From Hydractinia symbiolongicarpus (taxonomy: Eukaryota; Cnidaria; Hydrozoa; Anthoathecata; Hydractiniidae), in NCBI RefSeq assembly GCF_029227915.1, contig NC_079876.1:20090001-20154000 (forward strand): DNA of 64,000 bases, in the 5' to 3' direction. Within the stretch, counting starts at the first letter, position 1; each line of letters begins with the position of its first letter. Below, in pieces: positions 12,721 through 24,599 of the stretch. The notes beneath the pieces are model-generated. The model was given only the letters and a program-made list of their open reading frames with translations, was not told where the DNA came from and searched no databases. A program made the position numbers and the translations under genes.

Positions 12721-13906
12721 CTGTTTCTTACACGATTATTTGTACGACACTGTTTCTTACAAGATTATTTGTGCGACACTGTTTCTTGCAAGATTATTTG
12801 TGCGACACTGTTTCTTACATGATTATTTGTGCGACACTATTTCTTACAAGATTATTTGTGCGACACTGTTTCTTGCAAGATTATTTGTGCGACACTGTTT
12901 CTTACATGATTATTTATGCGACACTGTTTCTTACACGATTATTTGTGCGACACTGTTTCTTACAAGATTATTTGTGCGACACTATTTCTTACACGATTAT
13001 TTGTGCGACACTGTTTCTTACACGATTATTTGTGCGACACTGTTTCTTACATGATTATTTGTACGACACTATTTCTTACATGATTATTTGTGCGACACTG
13101 TTTCTTACATGATTATTTGTGCGACACTGTTTCTTACATGATTATTTGTACGACACTATTTCTTACATGATTATTTGTGCGACACTGTTTCTTACAAGAT
13201 TATTTGTACGACACTATTTCTTACATGATTATTTGTGCGACACTGTTTCTTACACGATTATTTGTGCGACACTGTTTCTTACATGATTATTTGTACGACA
13301 CTATTTCTTACATGATTATTTGTACGACACTATTTCTTACATGATTATTTGTGCGACACTGTTTCTTACACGATTATTTGTGCGACACTGTTTCTTACAT
13401 GATTATTTGTACGACACTATTTCTTACATGATTATTTGTGCGACACTGTTTCTTACATGATTATTTGTACGACACTATTTCTTACATGATTATTTGTGCG
13501 ACACTGTTTCTTACACGATTATTTGTGCGACACTGTTTCTTACATGATTATTTGTACGACACTATTTCTTACATGATTATTTGTACGACCTGTTTCTTAC
13601 AAGATTATTTGTACGACACTGTTTCTTACAAGATTATTTGTGCGACACTATTTCTTACACGATTATTTGTACGGCACTGTTTCTTACAAGATTATTTGTA
13701 CGACCTGTTTCTTACAAGATTATTTGTACGACACTGTTTCTTACACGATTATTTGTACGACACTGTTTCTTACAAGATTATTTGTGCGACACTGTTTCTT
13801 ACACGATTATTTGTACGACACTATTTCTTACACGATTATTTGTACGACCTGTTTTTACACGATTATTTGTACGACCTGTTTTTTACACGATTATGTGTAC
13901 AGCACT

Positions 13907-15318
13907 TTACCTTGTTTCAATGTGTGTTTCCACCTTTAATAGTCTAATTTTATGTTGTTAATTGTGTTAGTATAAGTGTGTTCAGGAAGTGTCAATGTGG
14001 GCATTAGTTTCTATGTTGTGATGTCACAGTTTTTTGTTTAATTGTTCATTAGGGACTTCTGTGTATGTTTATGGTGTGTAGTTGTTCAGCTATTGCAGTG
14101 TGATGTGTAGCAAATTAAAAGTTTTAGTTTATAGTTATATGTCATTTTACTTTATGTTCTTTTTTTCTTGTACTAAGTTCTTGTTGTTATAATTCTTGTC
14201 TAGTTTATTAGATCTTTTTAGTGAACTTTTGTATTTTGTTTTTAGCTTTGCAACAATTGTAATAGATGTTTCTTGTTATAACTCTCAGTCAATTAACTTT
14301 TACTATCTATAACAGTTGTGTTTGTGCTATTATATTGCAATTGTCATCTACACAGGGATAGAAAAATGACTGGGGGGGGGAAGGTTGTATGAGTTAGACC
14401 GTCAGAAGTCAGAGAGAAATCAGTTGGGTGTGAATATTAAGTCTCATTTGCTGCTGTTAGAGAGATTCATGGACAATAAGGAGACAGATTAAGTTGAAAA
14501 TGCTTTGAATGTCTTTCCATCATTATCAGCATCAGCGAGATTGCTAAATATATTGAAAGGAGTTAAAAAATTGACGAACCTTCTGTATGAAGTAGAACAT
14601 GTCTAAAGATTTACTAAAATTTACCATAATAAAGCTATGAGTCAAGTAAGTCAAAAATGGAAAAAGTAGAAAAGTTAATAGTTATTTTGCTTTTTAAATG
14701 ATGTAATTTCATTAATAGATTCGAAAGATATTAAAATACCACAGCTATTTTCATTTCTTTGATTCTGCTGATACACAAAACACATATCAGCCAATTTGAA
14801 ATGAACTATTGGTTGATCGGCTAATAAATGAATAGATTTGCAACTGATCACATCAGGGATGATTTCAATAGAAAAAAAGAGTTCAATCTCCTTCTTTACT
14901 TCTACCTCCATGGTGGCACGAAAACGTTTAATTAACGTCCAAAAACGTCATTTTGATCGTTCAATTAACGGTTCAAATAACGTTCAAATAACGTACCGTT
15001 TGCACATTCAATAACCACTTTTTTCAGGACGTTCAAATAACGTTCAGCATGTAACGTTCGAGTAACATCACTATGTGGATTCAAGAAACGTTTAAACAAC
15101 GTCATTAAGTGAATTTCGCAGGAAAGCAAGTTAAAAAACAAACAGAATATAAGTTTATTAAAATTAAAATCGGTGAAATACAAACGATGTTAATTATTTT
15201 AAAACACATTATAAAAAATATAAATAAAAAACTTAAATATTAATAAATTAGTATCAGGGTGACTACTACTTGATCACGTGCTTATTTTTCTAAGTTTTTC
15301 TTTCTAGTTTAAAACTTT
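13907..15318. other. Unassigned AT-rich stretch between satellite and retrotransposon
   Basis: No recognisable gene. A 78-codon minus-strand frame (14675-14911) starts in a perfect GCCACCATGG context but has no recognisable domain. At 14920-15110 the word AACGTTC, with variants such as GTTCAAATAACG, recurs about ten times. A run of nine G lies near 14373. Confidence 0.4.
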
Positions 15319-15350
15319 TTGAGGTCGGACGTGTTTGAGGTCGGACGTGT
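15319..15350. repeat. Two 16-bp tandem copies upstream of the 2A retrotransposon
   Basis: TTGAGGTCGGACGTGT occurs twice in direct succession (15319-15334 and 15335-15350), about 230 bp before the start codon. Short tandem units in the 5' UTR of non-LTR retrotransposons often form the promoter. That role here is an inference. Confidence 0.5.
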
Positions 15351-15577
15351 TTTTTACAAGAGCTGGATTTACTTGTGTTCTTTGATACGATATTACTTAT
15401 TTAATCACTCACGAACTTGCAGCTATTAATATTGATTTAGTTGGTATTTGATATTATTATTCAGTGGGTTTATGATCGTTGGTTGTCTACAGAATTACAG
15501 TTTTTGACTCATGGAAAGTAAAATAACGTAAACGAAAAAGTTTGTCATAATTTTCTTCACGCAACAAATCATCTACG

Positions 15578-18500
15578 ATGGAGTTCAAGTGTTTTCAGAT
15601 TATTTTAGTTCTATTGATATTTAATTATCGCGATGGGTCAGATTTTGCTATCACTGATCAACAGCATACTATATCGCAAACCCCTAATGGCGGAAAAGTG
15701 AAAAGATGTAAATCTCGTGTATTGTATTATGCTAACCATTGTGCCACGCAACAACTTGTAATGAGTGGCGATGTTGAAAGCAATCCTGGTCCCGCACTCC
15801 AACGCGGATTGAAAGCTCCATCTTGTTCAATCTGTGAGAAATGTGTTAAATGCAATCAAAGACGATTCATTTGTGATACATGCTGGGAAACCACTCACGC
15901 TGCTTGTTTGAACCAATCAAATTTAGTACTCAATGGTAGAATTCCGAAATATTGGACCTGTTCAGATTGCCATTTTACTGTGCTTCCCTTTTCGAATGTA
16001 CGTGATGTTTGCGCATTGTACTCATCTATTCTGAGTGATGGTGGTGAATACGAGGAATTAATAACCATACCAAGCAATCCAAAACATACGAAAATTTGCC
16101 ATCTAAATACGCAATCCTTACCGAGCACATTTGACGAGTTCTCATACATGCTCGAATGTCATAAATTTGACATAATCACGTTGTCCGAGACATGGTTAAA
16201 AAATAATCAGGTATTGATTGATTATGTAAACATTCCAGGATACCAATTTGAATATAAAAACAGAACTGATAAACGAGGAGGTGGTGTTGGAATGTACATC
16301 AAGGACGAACTTATTTACAAAACTAGAGACGACATAACCAAACTCGACAATTCTATCGAACATGTCTGGATCGAAGTGAAAGGTAGAAATAAAAATTACT
16401 CATATCTAGTTGGAACATTTTATCAGCCATCTTCTATAGAAAGAGAAAAAAAAGATTGGCTAGAACGATTTGATATTCTTTTGCGTCACATCACCGCAAA
16501 ATGGGACGGTATTATCATAATTACAGGTGACTTCAATATCGACTTATTACAAGGTGATAAATCCACAATCGAATTATATCAAGATACACTTATGACTTAT
16601 GACCTAAAACAACATATTACAAAACCAACCCGAAAATCGACATCCCTTATTGATCATGTTATTAGTAATATACCGGAAAAGGTAGTTAGTGAGAACGTTT
16701 TATTGTGCGATGAAATTTCTGACCATGATGCCCCGCATATCGTTATGAATATCAAAAAGGATAAATTCGAAAAACGATACAAATTTATACGTGACGAGAA
16801 GCAGTTGAACATCGATGAATATATTAGTGATATCGAGAAGATTCCTTTTTCCTTGATAGATACTTTTGATGATCCGGAAGATCAACTGTATGTTATGAAT
16901 GAACTCATACTGTCCTGCATTAATAGCCATGCTCCTTTGAAAAGGTGTAAATTTACACGACCACCAGCTCCCTGGATGAAGGACCCATCCATTGTATCGT
17001 CGAAACTGAAACTTGAAGAACTTCGTAGTGAATTAAAATCTTGTGATGACAGAGAGGCTAAACATGAGTATGTTGAAACGAGAAATAAATTGAAGAAGGC
17101 TATCAAACACTCTAGAAGAACCTTCTATCAAAAGGCTCTATCAAGTAACCGTTCAAAGGAAGTATGGAAAACCATAAGAACTATTATTAAACCACAGTTC
17201 AAACAAATCAGGCAGAATCCCGATACCATCAATGATTATTTCAACTCCATTGCAATAAAGTTAAGCAATACAAATGAGTTAAACATTTCTCCCACTATGA
17301 ATGATGAGGCTGTACCGGCAATGGATTTATTTGACCTTCGTCACGCTACCCAAGAGGATGTTCTCAAACATTTGAATTCATTGAGAAGTGATTGCTCTAC
17401 TGGTGGTGATAACATACCAGCGAAATTCATAAAACCAGTCGCAGCCCAATTGTCGCCAGTCCTAACAAAGATTTTGAATAACTGCATCGATGCAAACGTA
17501 TTTCCAACATGCTGGAAGAAATCACGTATCTGTCCGGTACCTAAAGTTCCAGGTGCTTCACAACTAGAAGATTTTCGTCCAATATCAATACTTCCTGTAC
17601 TGTCGAAAGTATATGAGAAAGTCATTTTATCACAGCTTTGTGACTTCATTGATAGATATAACATTTACGCTTCAACTCAATCTGGTTTTCGCAAAGGTCA
17701 CTCGTGCATCACGATACTCTTAAAATTAAAGGACGACATTTTGAAGGCTATGCAAAGAGGTGAAGTAACTTTATCAGTGTCAGCAGATTACTCCAAAGCA
17801 TTTGATACTGTGAAATATGACGTTCTGATTAATAAGTTGAAGAAACTCCAAATGTCTCCTGCATTCATCAATTTGATCTCTAACTATTTGTCAAATCGCC
17901 AGCAGTTTGTGCAAATTGATGACAAAAAATCGGACACCTTGCTGATCAAATACGGTGTTCCCCAGGGATCTATTCTTGGTCCGATCTTGTTCAACATCTA
18001 TGTCTCTGACCTATCGTTGAATTCGTCGTGTAATTCTATCCAGTACGCAGATGACACAAATCTTTACATACACTTCAAACTAAAAGAAATGGATATCGCA
18101 ACAGCAAAGCTTCAAAGTGACATTAACCAAATAACAACATGGTCAAAGATAAACAATCTGATGTTTAATTCCATAAAGACAAAATCAATTATGTACTCGA
18201 CAAGCCAGTTAAGCTGTATAAACAATTTAAACTTCAGTAACTTATTCAAATTCCATAGTAATGGTGCTGAGATTGAGCGGGTATCCTCTCTCAAAATACT
18301 GGGCATAACATTCGATGAACATATGACGTGGTCTACACATGTGAATAACATCATTAGATCATCATACGCTACGATTTCGACATTAAAGCGATTGAAACGT
18401 TTGGCACCTTTTCACGTGAGAAAAAATCTCGCTGAAGCACTGATATTATCAAAGATAGACTACGGAAATCTTGTCTATAATAATATTCCACAATATCAAA

Positions 18501-18898
18501 TGAAAAGGTTACAAAGAGTTCTAAATGTCGCTGCCAGCTTTGTTCTTCAGAGATATGCTTCCACTAACGATGTGTTAGTAATACTGAAATGGCTGCCAGT
18601 GCAAGAGCGTGTAAATTTATCGATACTAAAACTGGCACACAAGGTGTTGTATGACGAATGCTCACCTGAATACCTTACACTGAAATGGTACAAAAATGGT
18701 CGAAGCCTGCGATCTGATGCAGAAAACAAAAATAAACTACAAAGCGACACATTCCGAAAAACGTTTATGGATTGCTCATCAGCGTTGTTTAATGATCTTC
18801 CTGGCAATATTCGTTCCGTTGTCAACCATAAAGAATTTATCAAAAAAGTCAAATTATTTTTACACGATAGTGCTTTGTGCAAACTTTTATCCAAATAA
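15578..18898 (+). CDS. Non-LTR retrotransposon polyprotein (CR1/L2-like) with 2A leader, PHD finger, endonuclease and reverse transcriptase
   Basis: A single intact frame of 1106 codons. Residues 1-19 form a hydrophobic leader (CFQIILVLLIF). Residues 61-72 are a 2A ribosome-skipping motif, VMSGDVESNPGP. A C4HC3 PHD-type finger follows (C89, C92, C99, C102, H107, C110, C129, C132). The apurinic-like endonuclease spans about 170-385, with N177, E204 (LSETWL), D318/N320 (TGDFNID), D359/H360 and D382/H383 (SDHD). The reverse transcriptase spans about 640-900, with D737 (SADYSKAFD), GVPQGSILGP and YADD at 823-826. All catalytic residues are present, so the copy may be mobile. The 3' UTR ends in (TAA)n near 19247. 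PHD plus endonuclease plus RT fits CR1/L2/Rex1-like elements. 2A leaders are known in some animal non-LTR elements, where the leader can act as a secretory signal. Clade assignment is from motif resemblance only. Confidence 0.93.
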   Translation: MEFKCFQIILVLLIFNYRDGSDFAITDQQHTISQTPNGGKVKRCKSRVLYYANHCATQQLVMSGDVESNPGPALQRGLKAPSCSICEKCVKCNQRRFICDTCWETTHAACLNQSNLVLNGRIPKYWTCSDCHFTVLPFSNVRDVCALYSSILSDGGEYEELITIPSNPKHTKICHLNTQSLPSTFDEFSYMLECHKFDIITLSETWLKNNQVLIDYVNIPGYQFEYKNRTDKRGGGVGMYIKDELIYKTRDDITKLDNSIEHVWIEVKGRNKNYSYLVGTFYQPSSIEREKKDWLERFDILLRHITAKWDGIIIITGDFNIDLLQGDKSTIELYQDTLMTYDLKQHITKPTRKSTSLIDHVISNIPEKVVSENVLLCDEISDHDAPHIVMNIKKDKFEKRYKFIRDEKQLNIDEYISDIEKIPFSLIDTFDDPEDQLYVMNELILSCINSHAPLKRCKFTRPPAPWMKDPSIVSSKLKLEELRSELKSCDDREAKHEYVETRNKLKKAIKHSRRTFYQKALSSNRSKEVWKTIRTIIKPQFKQIRQNPDTINDYFNSIAIKLSNTNELNISPTMNDEAVPAMDLFDLRHATQEDVLKHLNSLRSDCSTGGDNIPAKFIKPVAAQLSPVLTKILNNCIDANVFPTCWKKSRICPVPKVPGASQLEDFRPISILPVLSKVYEKVILSQLCDFIDRYNIYASTQSGFRKGHSCITILLKLKDDILKAMQRGEVTLSVSADYSKAFDTVKYDVLINKLKKLQMSPAFINLISNYLSNRQQFVQIDDKKSDTLLIKYGVPQGSILGPILFNIYVSDLSLNSSCNSIQYADDTNLYIHFKLKEMDIATAKLQSDINQITTWSKINNLMFNSIKTKSIMYSTSQLSCINNLNFSNLFKFHSNGAEIERVSSLKILGITFDEHMTWSTHVNNIIRSSYATISTLKRLKRLAPFHVRKNLAEALILSKIDYGNLVYNNIPQYQMKRLQRVLNVAASFVLQRYASTNDVLVILKWLPVQERVNLSILKLAHKVLYDECSPEYLTLKWYKNGRSLRSDAENKNKLQSDTFRKTFMDCSSALFNDLPGNIRSVVNHKEFIKKVKLFLHDSALCKLLSK
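15758..15793 (+). other. 2A ribosome-skipping site
   Basis: These codons specify VMSGDVESNPGP, matching the strict consensus D(V/I)ExNPGP. Skipping would occur between Gly71 (codon 15788-15790) and Pro72 (15791-15793). It would release a 71-residue leader with a hydrophobic N-terminus and start the enzyme part with Pro. The consensus match is exact; activity is an inference. Confidence 0.92.
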
Positions 18899-19250
18899 TG
18901 TGAATAACTCTATGCATGTAGGCTACCTATTTCCCCCCATCTTTTCATTATAGTTCTACCTTTTTTGTGTGTCCTTACATGGTGCCATCAATTTATTTAT
19001 TTTTAATTAGTCTCTTCTTTTTTTTTTTTTTTTTTTCTTGTTCAATGTGTCTACTTACTCTACCGGCACCATTTCGTACTCTGTGAGCCCATTTATTTCA
19101 TTATGCACTTAGATTCAATATATTTTTTTACTGATCTTATAGATTTTATAGATTTTTATAGTTTTTATTTTTTTGTAGGCAGAAGAACCATTTGTAAATT
19201 ATGGATGCCAAATATATGTTTAATAATAATAATAATAATAATAATAACTT
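18899..19250 (+). other. 3' UTR and (TAA)n tail of the non-LTR retrotransposon
   Basis: Non-coding sequence after the stop codon, including a run of 20 or so T near 19020. It ends in a perfect TAA microsatellite at 19221-19247. Microsatellite 3' ends are usual for CR1/L2-type elements. I found no clear target site duplication. Confidence 0.6.
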
Positions 19251-19878
19251 ATTGAATTTTTTTTAACAATGTAAGAACATCTTACAGAGTAGTTACCCTG
19301 AATATACATGTTATGTTGTTATAAAAAAAAAATCTGTAAAATACAAATCTAGATAAATAAAATATTTTAAAAAATCTTAAATATGCTGTATTCCACATCG
19401 GAATCTTTGATTACAAAAAGGGTTATTTGAGGCCTACAGTAAATTCATAGGGTAATTAATAAAACCCTTTCTTTTAAAAGTATTTTTTATAAGAACTAAG
19501 AAGTTGCTAATTTTACCATATTAAGCTTACACTTGCTTTTTTCGCTTTAATGTTATTATTTACTAGACAAAAAACCTCAGCATCTCGGTTGCTTATAAAA
19601 AAACGTGTATATAAAACAATACAATAACAGAAAAGAAAAGAAAAATATACAGAACTGCAAAAATATAAAAAATTTTCTCCTTTGAGGTTTTTTTAAGTGT
19701 TGCTCTTTCGCCCATCTCCTCCACATCGGTCTGGCGAGGACTCTAGCAAATTAGCTATGCTTGCTTAATCTCAGCCTCCGTTCCACTGTTAAATCGGTGT
19801 AACACACATTCTGTAAAAGAAAAATGAGAACTATATAGAATAAATAAGCAAACTATTTTTTTGCAGAATTCCAATAAA

Positions 19879-20225
19879 ACAACACTGACACGAAAGCCAA
19901 GTCATCAAAATTTCAAGAAAAAAAAACTCTCTTGACGACAGGCTAAACATGCAGCTCATTACAACACTGACACGAAAGCCAAGTCATCAAAATTTTAAGA
20001 AACAAAATTCACTTTGTACGACAGGCTTGAAATGCAGGTCATTACAACACTGACACGAAAGCCAAGTCATCAAAATTTCAAGAAAAAAAGAAACTCTTTT
20101 TAACGACAGGCTAAACATGCATGTGATTACAACACTGACACGAAAGCCAAGTCATTGAAATTTCAAAAAAAAAAAAACTCTTTTTTATGGTCATTACAAC
20201 ACTGACACAAAAGAGAAGTCATTTT
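19879..20225. repeat. About 82-bp tandem repeat, 4.5 copies
   Basis: The phrase ACAACACTGACACGAAAG starts at about 19879, 19961, 20044, 20128 and (degenerate) 20195. Each copy continues with CCAAGTCATCAAAATTT, an A-run and GACAGGCTAAACATGC. The last copy is shortened. No coding potential. Confidence 0.9.
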
Positions 20226-20518
20226 TTTAAAAAAATAACAGCTTTTTACTTTCTCAATACCATGACAGCAGACCATAGCCAGCTACACACGTCACTACAG
20301 CTTAGATACACGATCCTGACATAATAGCCCCAAGCCATTTCCAAAAAGTTAAGAAACAGTTTCATAATATTATATAAAGGTTACCTCCCGAGCAAAAACA
20401 AGTTGTTCTTCATAGGTAAGTAAAATATAGTTAATATAGAGAAAAACATTCCTTTTTACTAAAAATGTTGTTTTTGAAAGATATAGGAATACACTCAATC
20501 ATAGTGCCGTGTTTTTCC

Positions 20519-20590
20519 TGCGCGCGCAGAAATGGAGGTAACTTTTCCGCTTAGTTTGTTTACATTTTTACCTCCATTTCTGCGCGCGCA
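20519..20590. other. GC-rich perfect hairpin (23-bp arms, 26-nt loop)
   Basis: 20519-20541 (TGCGCGCGCAGAAATGG, then AGGTAA) is the exact reverse complement of 20568-20590. The arms stand out from the AT-rich surroundings. It could be the terminal repeats of a tiny foldback or MITE element, or a transcribed stem-loop. I found no partner copy in the window. Confidence 0.9.
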
Positions 20591-23500
20591 TCGGGCATTA
20601 CGTAATCACTTAGATGCGTGCGCAAGTATATATCGGGACTGTGATTCCATGTAATAAAAAATACCACGCTTCCACATAACCATGGACTTCGCATCCGCCA
20701 TTGCCGAGTGTTTTGAAACGAAAAAGCAAGTGCGATATATCTTGTGTCGTCATCACGAGATTCAACACAGACCAGAGTGTCACACGGAAAGTGAAGAAAA
20801 TTTAATTTAAAGACTGCCAACCTAAACTAAGTAAAAAAATTATTTCTCCCCTCAGCATAATTTTCAAACGAGCAGAAACGTCGGTTAATCTAGGAAAAAA
20901 GCACCGCTCTTCCTTTTATCACATCAACTTGTTTTAAGAAAAAGTCGAAAACTTAAAATGAATTGTTCGGTTTGAGGTTGTGAGTCGATAATATATTATA
21001 ATATATTTTTAACTTCAAGGTATACAATGGTAAAACGTTACAAAAAGTTCTAATATGTTAAAATTTAAAATAGACAAATAAAATATAGAAGAGAGAAAAA
21101 ACAAAAAATATAGCAATGCCATTACACCTTTAAGTCAGGAGATTCATGGAAGACAAAAAAGTCTTATCATTGAGAACCTGCGGGATCTACGCTATGCGTA
21201 GTTCACGAGTGACAACTCCATCCAAGAAGAAGACACCCCACTTAATCTTTTTTAATATCCCACAAAAGACAACACAATAGCAAACGCGTGGATTGTACGA
21301 CTGCGAAGAGTAATCCTTGTATTTGCATATTATATCAGATTTTAGGTGCAAAAAAAAAAGATTCCCCATAAAATTAGTTGAAGGCTCAATTCCCATGAAA
21401 TACAAAGATAAAAAGATATGAAGAAACGCCGACTACGCGTGTTAAACTGGAAAGAGAGAAGGTACGTAGTAGTTTTATACTAACCATATAGCTTTTTTGT
21501 TATAAGTCGCGAAACCACTATATTGTTTCAGGTTGTTCGCGAACTTTTATCGAGTAGCTCACATACTGTCAGCGGTTTGTGAATTAGAAAATGTGGAAAT
21601 ATATCTGGAGTTATTGAGAATAATATATCGACACAAACTGATGCGACAGATAAAAGTGTGCAGACGTCGAAATCCGTTATTACAAATACCCAACTGGTGT
21701 CTGATGAAGAAGATGAACGAGTATTTATTTACCACATATCTCGAAGTTTTTAACGCTCTGAAAATCCGGTACTTGCCGAACAGAAAAAAACGCTTGATCA
21801 CAACAACAACAAAAATCGCGATCAAGTGTGTACTTTCATTTCTATTTTTGTCTTTCTGCTCAGTTCTTTAAAAAGTTATTAATACCTCCTTTTACTTTTA
21901 GGCCAAGAAGAAAACTAAGGAAGGTCAATACGTCCTTCGTTATAAAATTTCTTTGTCGGGCTACTCGAAAAGATTTGTCGCAGTAAAAGTGAAAAGTACA
22001 AATGTTATGAATTTTTACGGAACATCGCTATTGCGTCGTATTATCGAGCTGTTGGCAAAGATGTGTAGTAGAGGACAAAATGGGCAGGGAAAGTAAAAGG
22101 AGTTCTTAGCACCAACGAAACGACCTGAGAGAAGTGAAATTATAGAACGCAAGTATTCGCGAATGTAAATATAGTTATGCATGTAAACATTTGTTATAGT
22201 AATATGTTTTATAAAAATATCAGTGTTGGATTTCAGGTTAAAAACAGTAGATCTATTGTGTCTATTATTTAGAACAATAGGGAAATAAGAATGATGACCT
22301 AGAATTTAGTATTCTTGTAAAAAAAGCATGTAAGTTGTATGTTGTAGTTCATTTGTAAATATTCCTATTCGCCGTCGGTATTAACTTCGTGCACCCATGT
22401 GAAATTCATTTTATTCACGTAATCTGTCTTTGTATCCGGTGTAACTACCGTCTAGAGAAGGAAATTTCTTCTCTTATTCGCTTGATAACACAGGCTGGAA
22501 TCACACGTCGCACAGATCTGCCACGACGGTTATCTACCAAAAGAAAAAGCAAATGTCAAAGTATAATTACTATTAATCGTCTGGCGAAGAAGAAAGGCCG
22601 ATTTTCCCCGTCGTACATTCCCACTAATGCCTTTAAAAAAATCAAGTTGTTTTTAATTTATTTATTTTTTTATTAAAACTAGGTTAATTTATTTGTCTTT
22701 ACTGTTAAGTAATATATAAACTTGTTTTTTGAAAAGGGTTGGTGGTCAATGGTTGTGGCCAAAAGCTTAAAAAAAATAGATCCATGACTCGATTTTTTCA
22801 TATTTCCTAATTTTTAAAATTTCAGAAAATACCCTTTAAATTTTAAAAAAAATATCTAGGCTAAACCCAAAAAGGCTATGTTTCTTATAAAAAAATGTGT
22901 GTACACTCAAATTAAAATTACAAAAACCAAGTATTTTACCTTCAGATTTGGATTTACCAACATCTTCAGAAGCAGCTAAACGTGTTTCCTGTACGTTATT
23001 TACTTCCATTTTAAATGTGGTGACAGGAATGAATTGAACAGATTAAATAATAAAATTATTTTGAAAATTACTCGTATAAACTACTTATTTTACGGATTTC
23101 TCACAAGAACTGAACCAATGATATACCTGTATAACTGTGGAATATTAATAAAACCATGTGAGAAACTTATAAGTAATAAAGAAGAATTGAACTCCTTATT
23201 AGGCCATATCCATGATAGATAAAATTTGGTTGGTTAGTCATTGTGAAATAATCTTATTTTATTTGCTATTGGTTGCTTCACAAGAATTACAGGTTATAGA
23301 TACCTTAAACAAATGAAACCTTAAAAAAAATCTAGTGACTCAGAAATACTGAAAACAAATAATTCATTGAAACAGGTGACTTGAAAGTTTGTATCTTGTT
23401 GACTATAGAAATTTGCAGATATCAACAAGAATGTATAATATGGAATAAACAATACCTTCATTGAAACTTAGCACTTAGCATAATAATTACTATTCTGGTT

Positions 23501-24590
23501 AAACTTTACTAAACTAAATTAACTAATAAATTCTGTAAAATACTAAACTTTGAGGGGGTTGTCGTCACGTGTGTACATGTGTTCAAAAAATAGCTATATC
23601 ATAAATAACTTACCATAGCTTTATATAGCTAGCTAAATTTTTCCATGTGTAATTTTTGGTACCATACATCTTCTAGTTCACATTAAAGTTTTGAGTCATC
23701 TTAACAAGGCTCCTTTTCCTTGTTTTAGCATCCCACTTACACTTTATAAATGTGTATCCAGCAGGGTTTCACATAAAATTCCATGACAGAAAGAATATTG
23801 CACGTGGTGTACCTATATTAAGAAAGAGAGAAGACATTTAATTCATGTTTAGCTATAATAGCTACATTTTAGCAGTCATGTCATGGTGTCTGTTTATGTG
23901 TGTGTGTGTTATTTGTTTGTTGTTGTTGTTGTGTTTTTTTTTTAGGGGGGGGGGGGGGATCTAATCATAATGTAGCTGTAGCTAGTTAGCTTAACTCTGG
24001 GTAAACTCGATTTTTTTCAAAGCTATATAATTCTAGCATTTCACTTCTACGAAACTTCTAGCTGGAATAACCTGCATTACACAGATCTGATTATTGTGAG
24101 CTGGTTTCTGGAGATATATCTCTGCGGCCTGTTGATTTGATTATTGTTCATCTTTGGAAAATACATGGCCCACTGGCAAGATAAATTTCACTGGATGTAA
24201 TTAAGATTTAGACACGAAAAATTTTAGACACCGATTTCACGGTACACCTGTAACTGCAGCAAAATCCCCTCAACCGCCAATGCCTAACACCATGCATTGT
24301 ATACCAAGCCAATCTGATTTCTGAAGAAAATCCGCGGTATGAACCAAACTACCGCGTTAATAATAAGAGGAAAAAAATTATGATGTATTTATCAATTCGA
24401 GACCGCGGTAATAATTAGAGTAAAATTTCAGCCAACCCGCACTAAATTAGAGAGAGAAAAATACAAAAAGTTTTTTATTTTTTTTATTTTCCTTCACTTT
24501 TGTTTTCAAACTATTTTTTATTCCTTTTTTTCTTTTTTCTTCAAACTTCTTTATCCCCTTCGATGTTCCCTTTCTCATTTGGTCACTGGG
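20591..24590. other. Unassigned stretch with at most weak exon candidates
   Basis: No confident gene. At 21901-22095 (+) an open run of 64 codons (AKKKTKEGQYVLRYKIS...) follows a good acceptor, CTTTTACTTTTAG. At about 21600-21830 another protein-like run (STQTDATDKSVQTSKSV) is broken by stops. These could be exons of an unknown gene or a decayed element. The 23840-23960 part has GTT and GT runs and a run of 13 G. Confidence 0.35.
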
Positions 24591-24599
24591 CTACTTTTT

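Larger units (their letters stand above)
6197..13906. repeat. 29-bp satellite array, about 265 units
   Basis: The unit is ACACTATTTCTTACACG plus ATTATTTGTACG (29 bp), repeated head to tail for about 7.7 kb. Variation is confined to a few positions: A or G in ACT(A/G)TTT; ACACG, ACAAG, ACATG or GCAAG; TTCTTAC or TTCTTTTAC; and GTACG, GTGCG, ATGCG or GAACG. A 27-bp variant (CGACCTGTTT) occurs near 6282, 11329, 13587, 13703, 13848 and 13875, mostly at the array edges. Because 29 is not a multiple of 3 and the unit has no plus-strand stop, all three plus frames stay open for hundreds of codons, giving a 29-residue peptide repeat every 87 bp. This is not evidence of a gene. Confidence 0.98.

Noticed and set aside
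6147-13961. Many long plus-strand reading frames (up to 539 codons) that look like a hydrophobic repeat protein
   Set aside because: All come from the 29-bp satellite, which is open in all three frames at once. The peptides are the same 29-residue period read from different phases, with no start, domain or end that makes sense as a gene.
20560-20820. 86-codon minus-strand frame next to the hairpin
   Set aside because: It runs through the palindrome and has no recognisable domain. Probably chance.
24201-24440. CCGCGGT words as a possible regulatory cluster
   Set aside because: Only three irregular copies, with no spacing or neighbouring gene to support a function.
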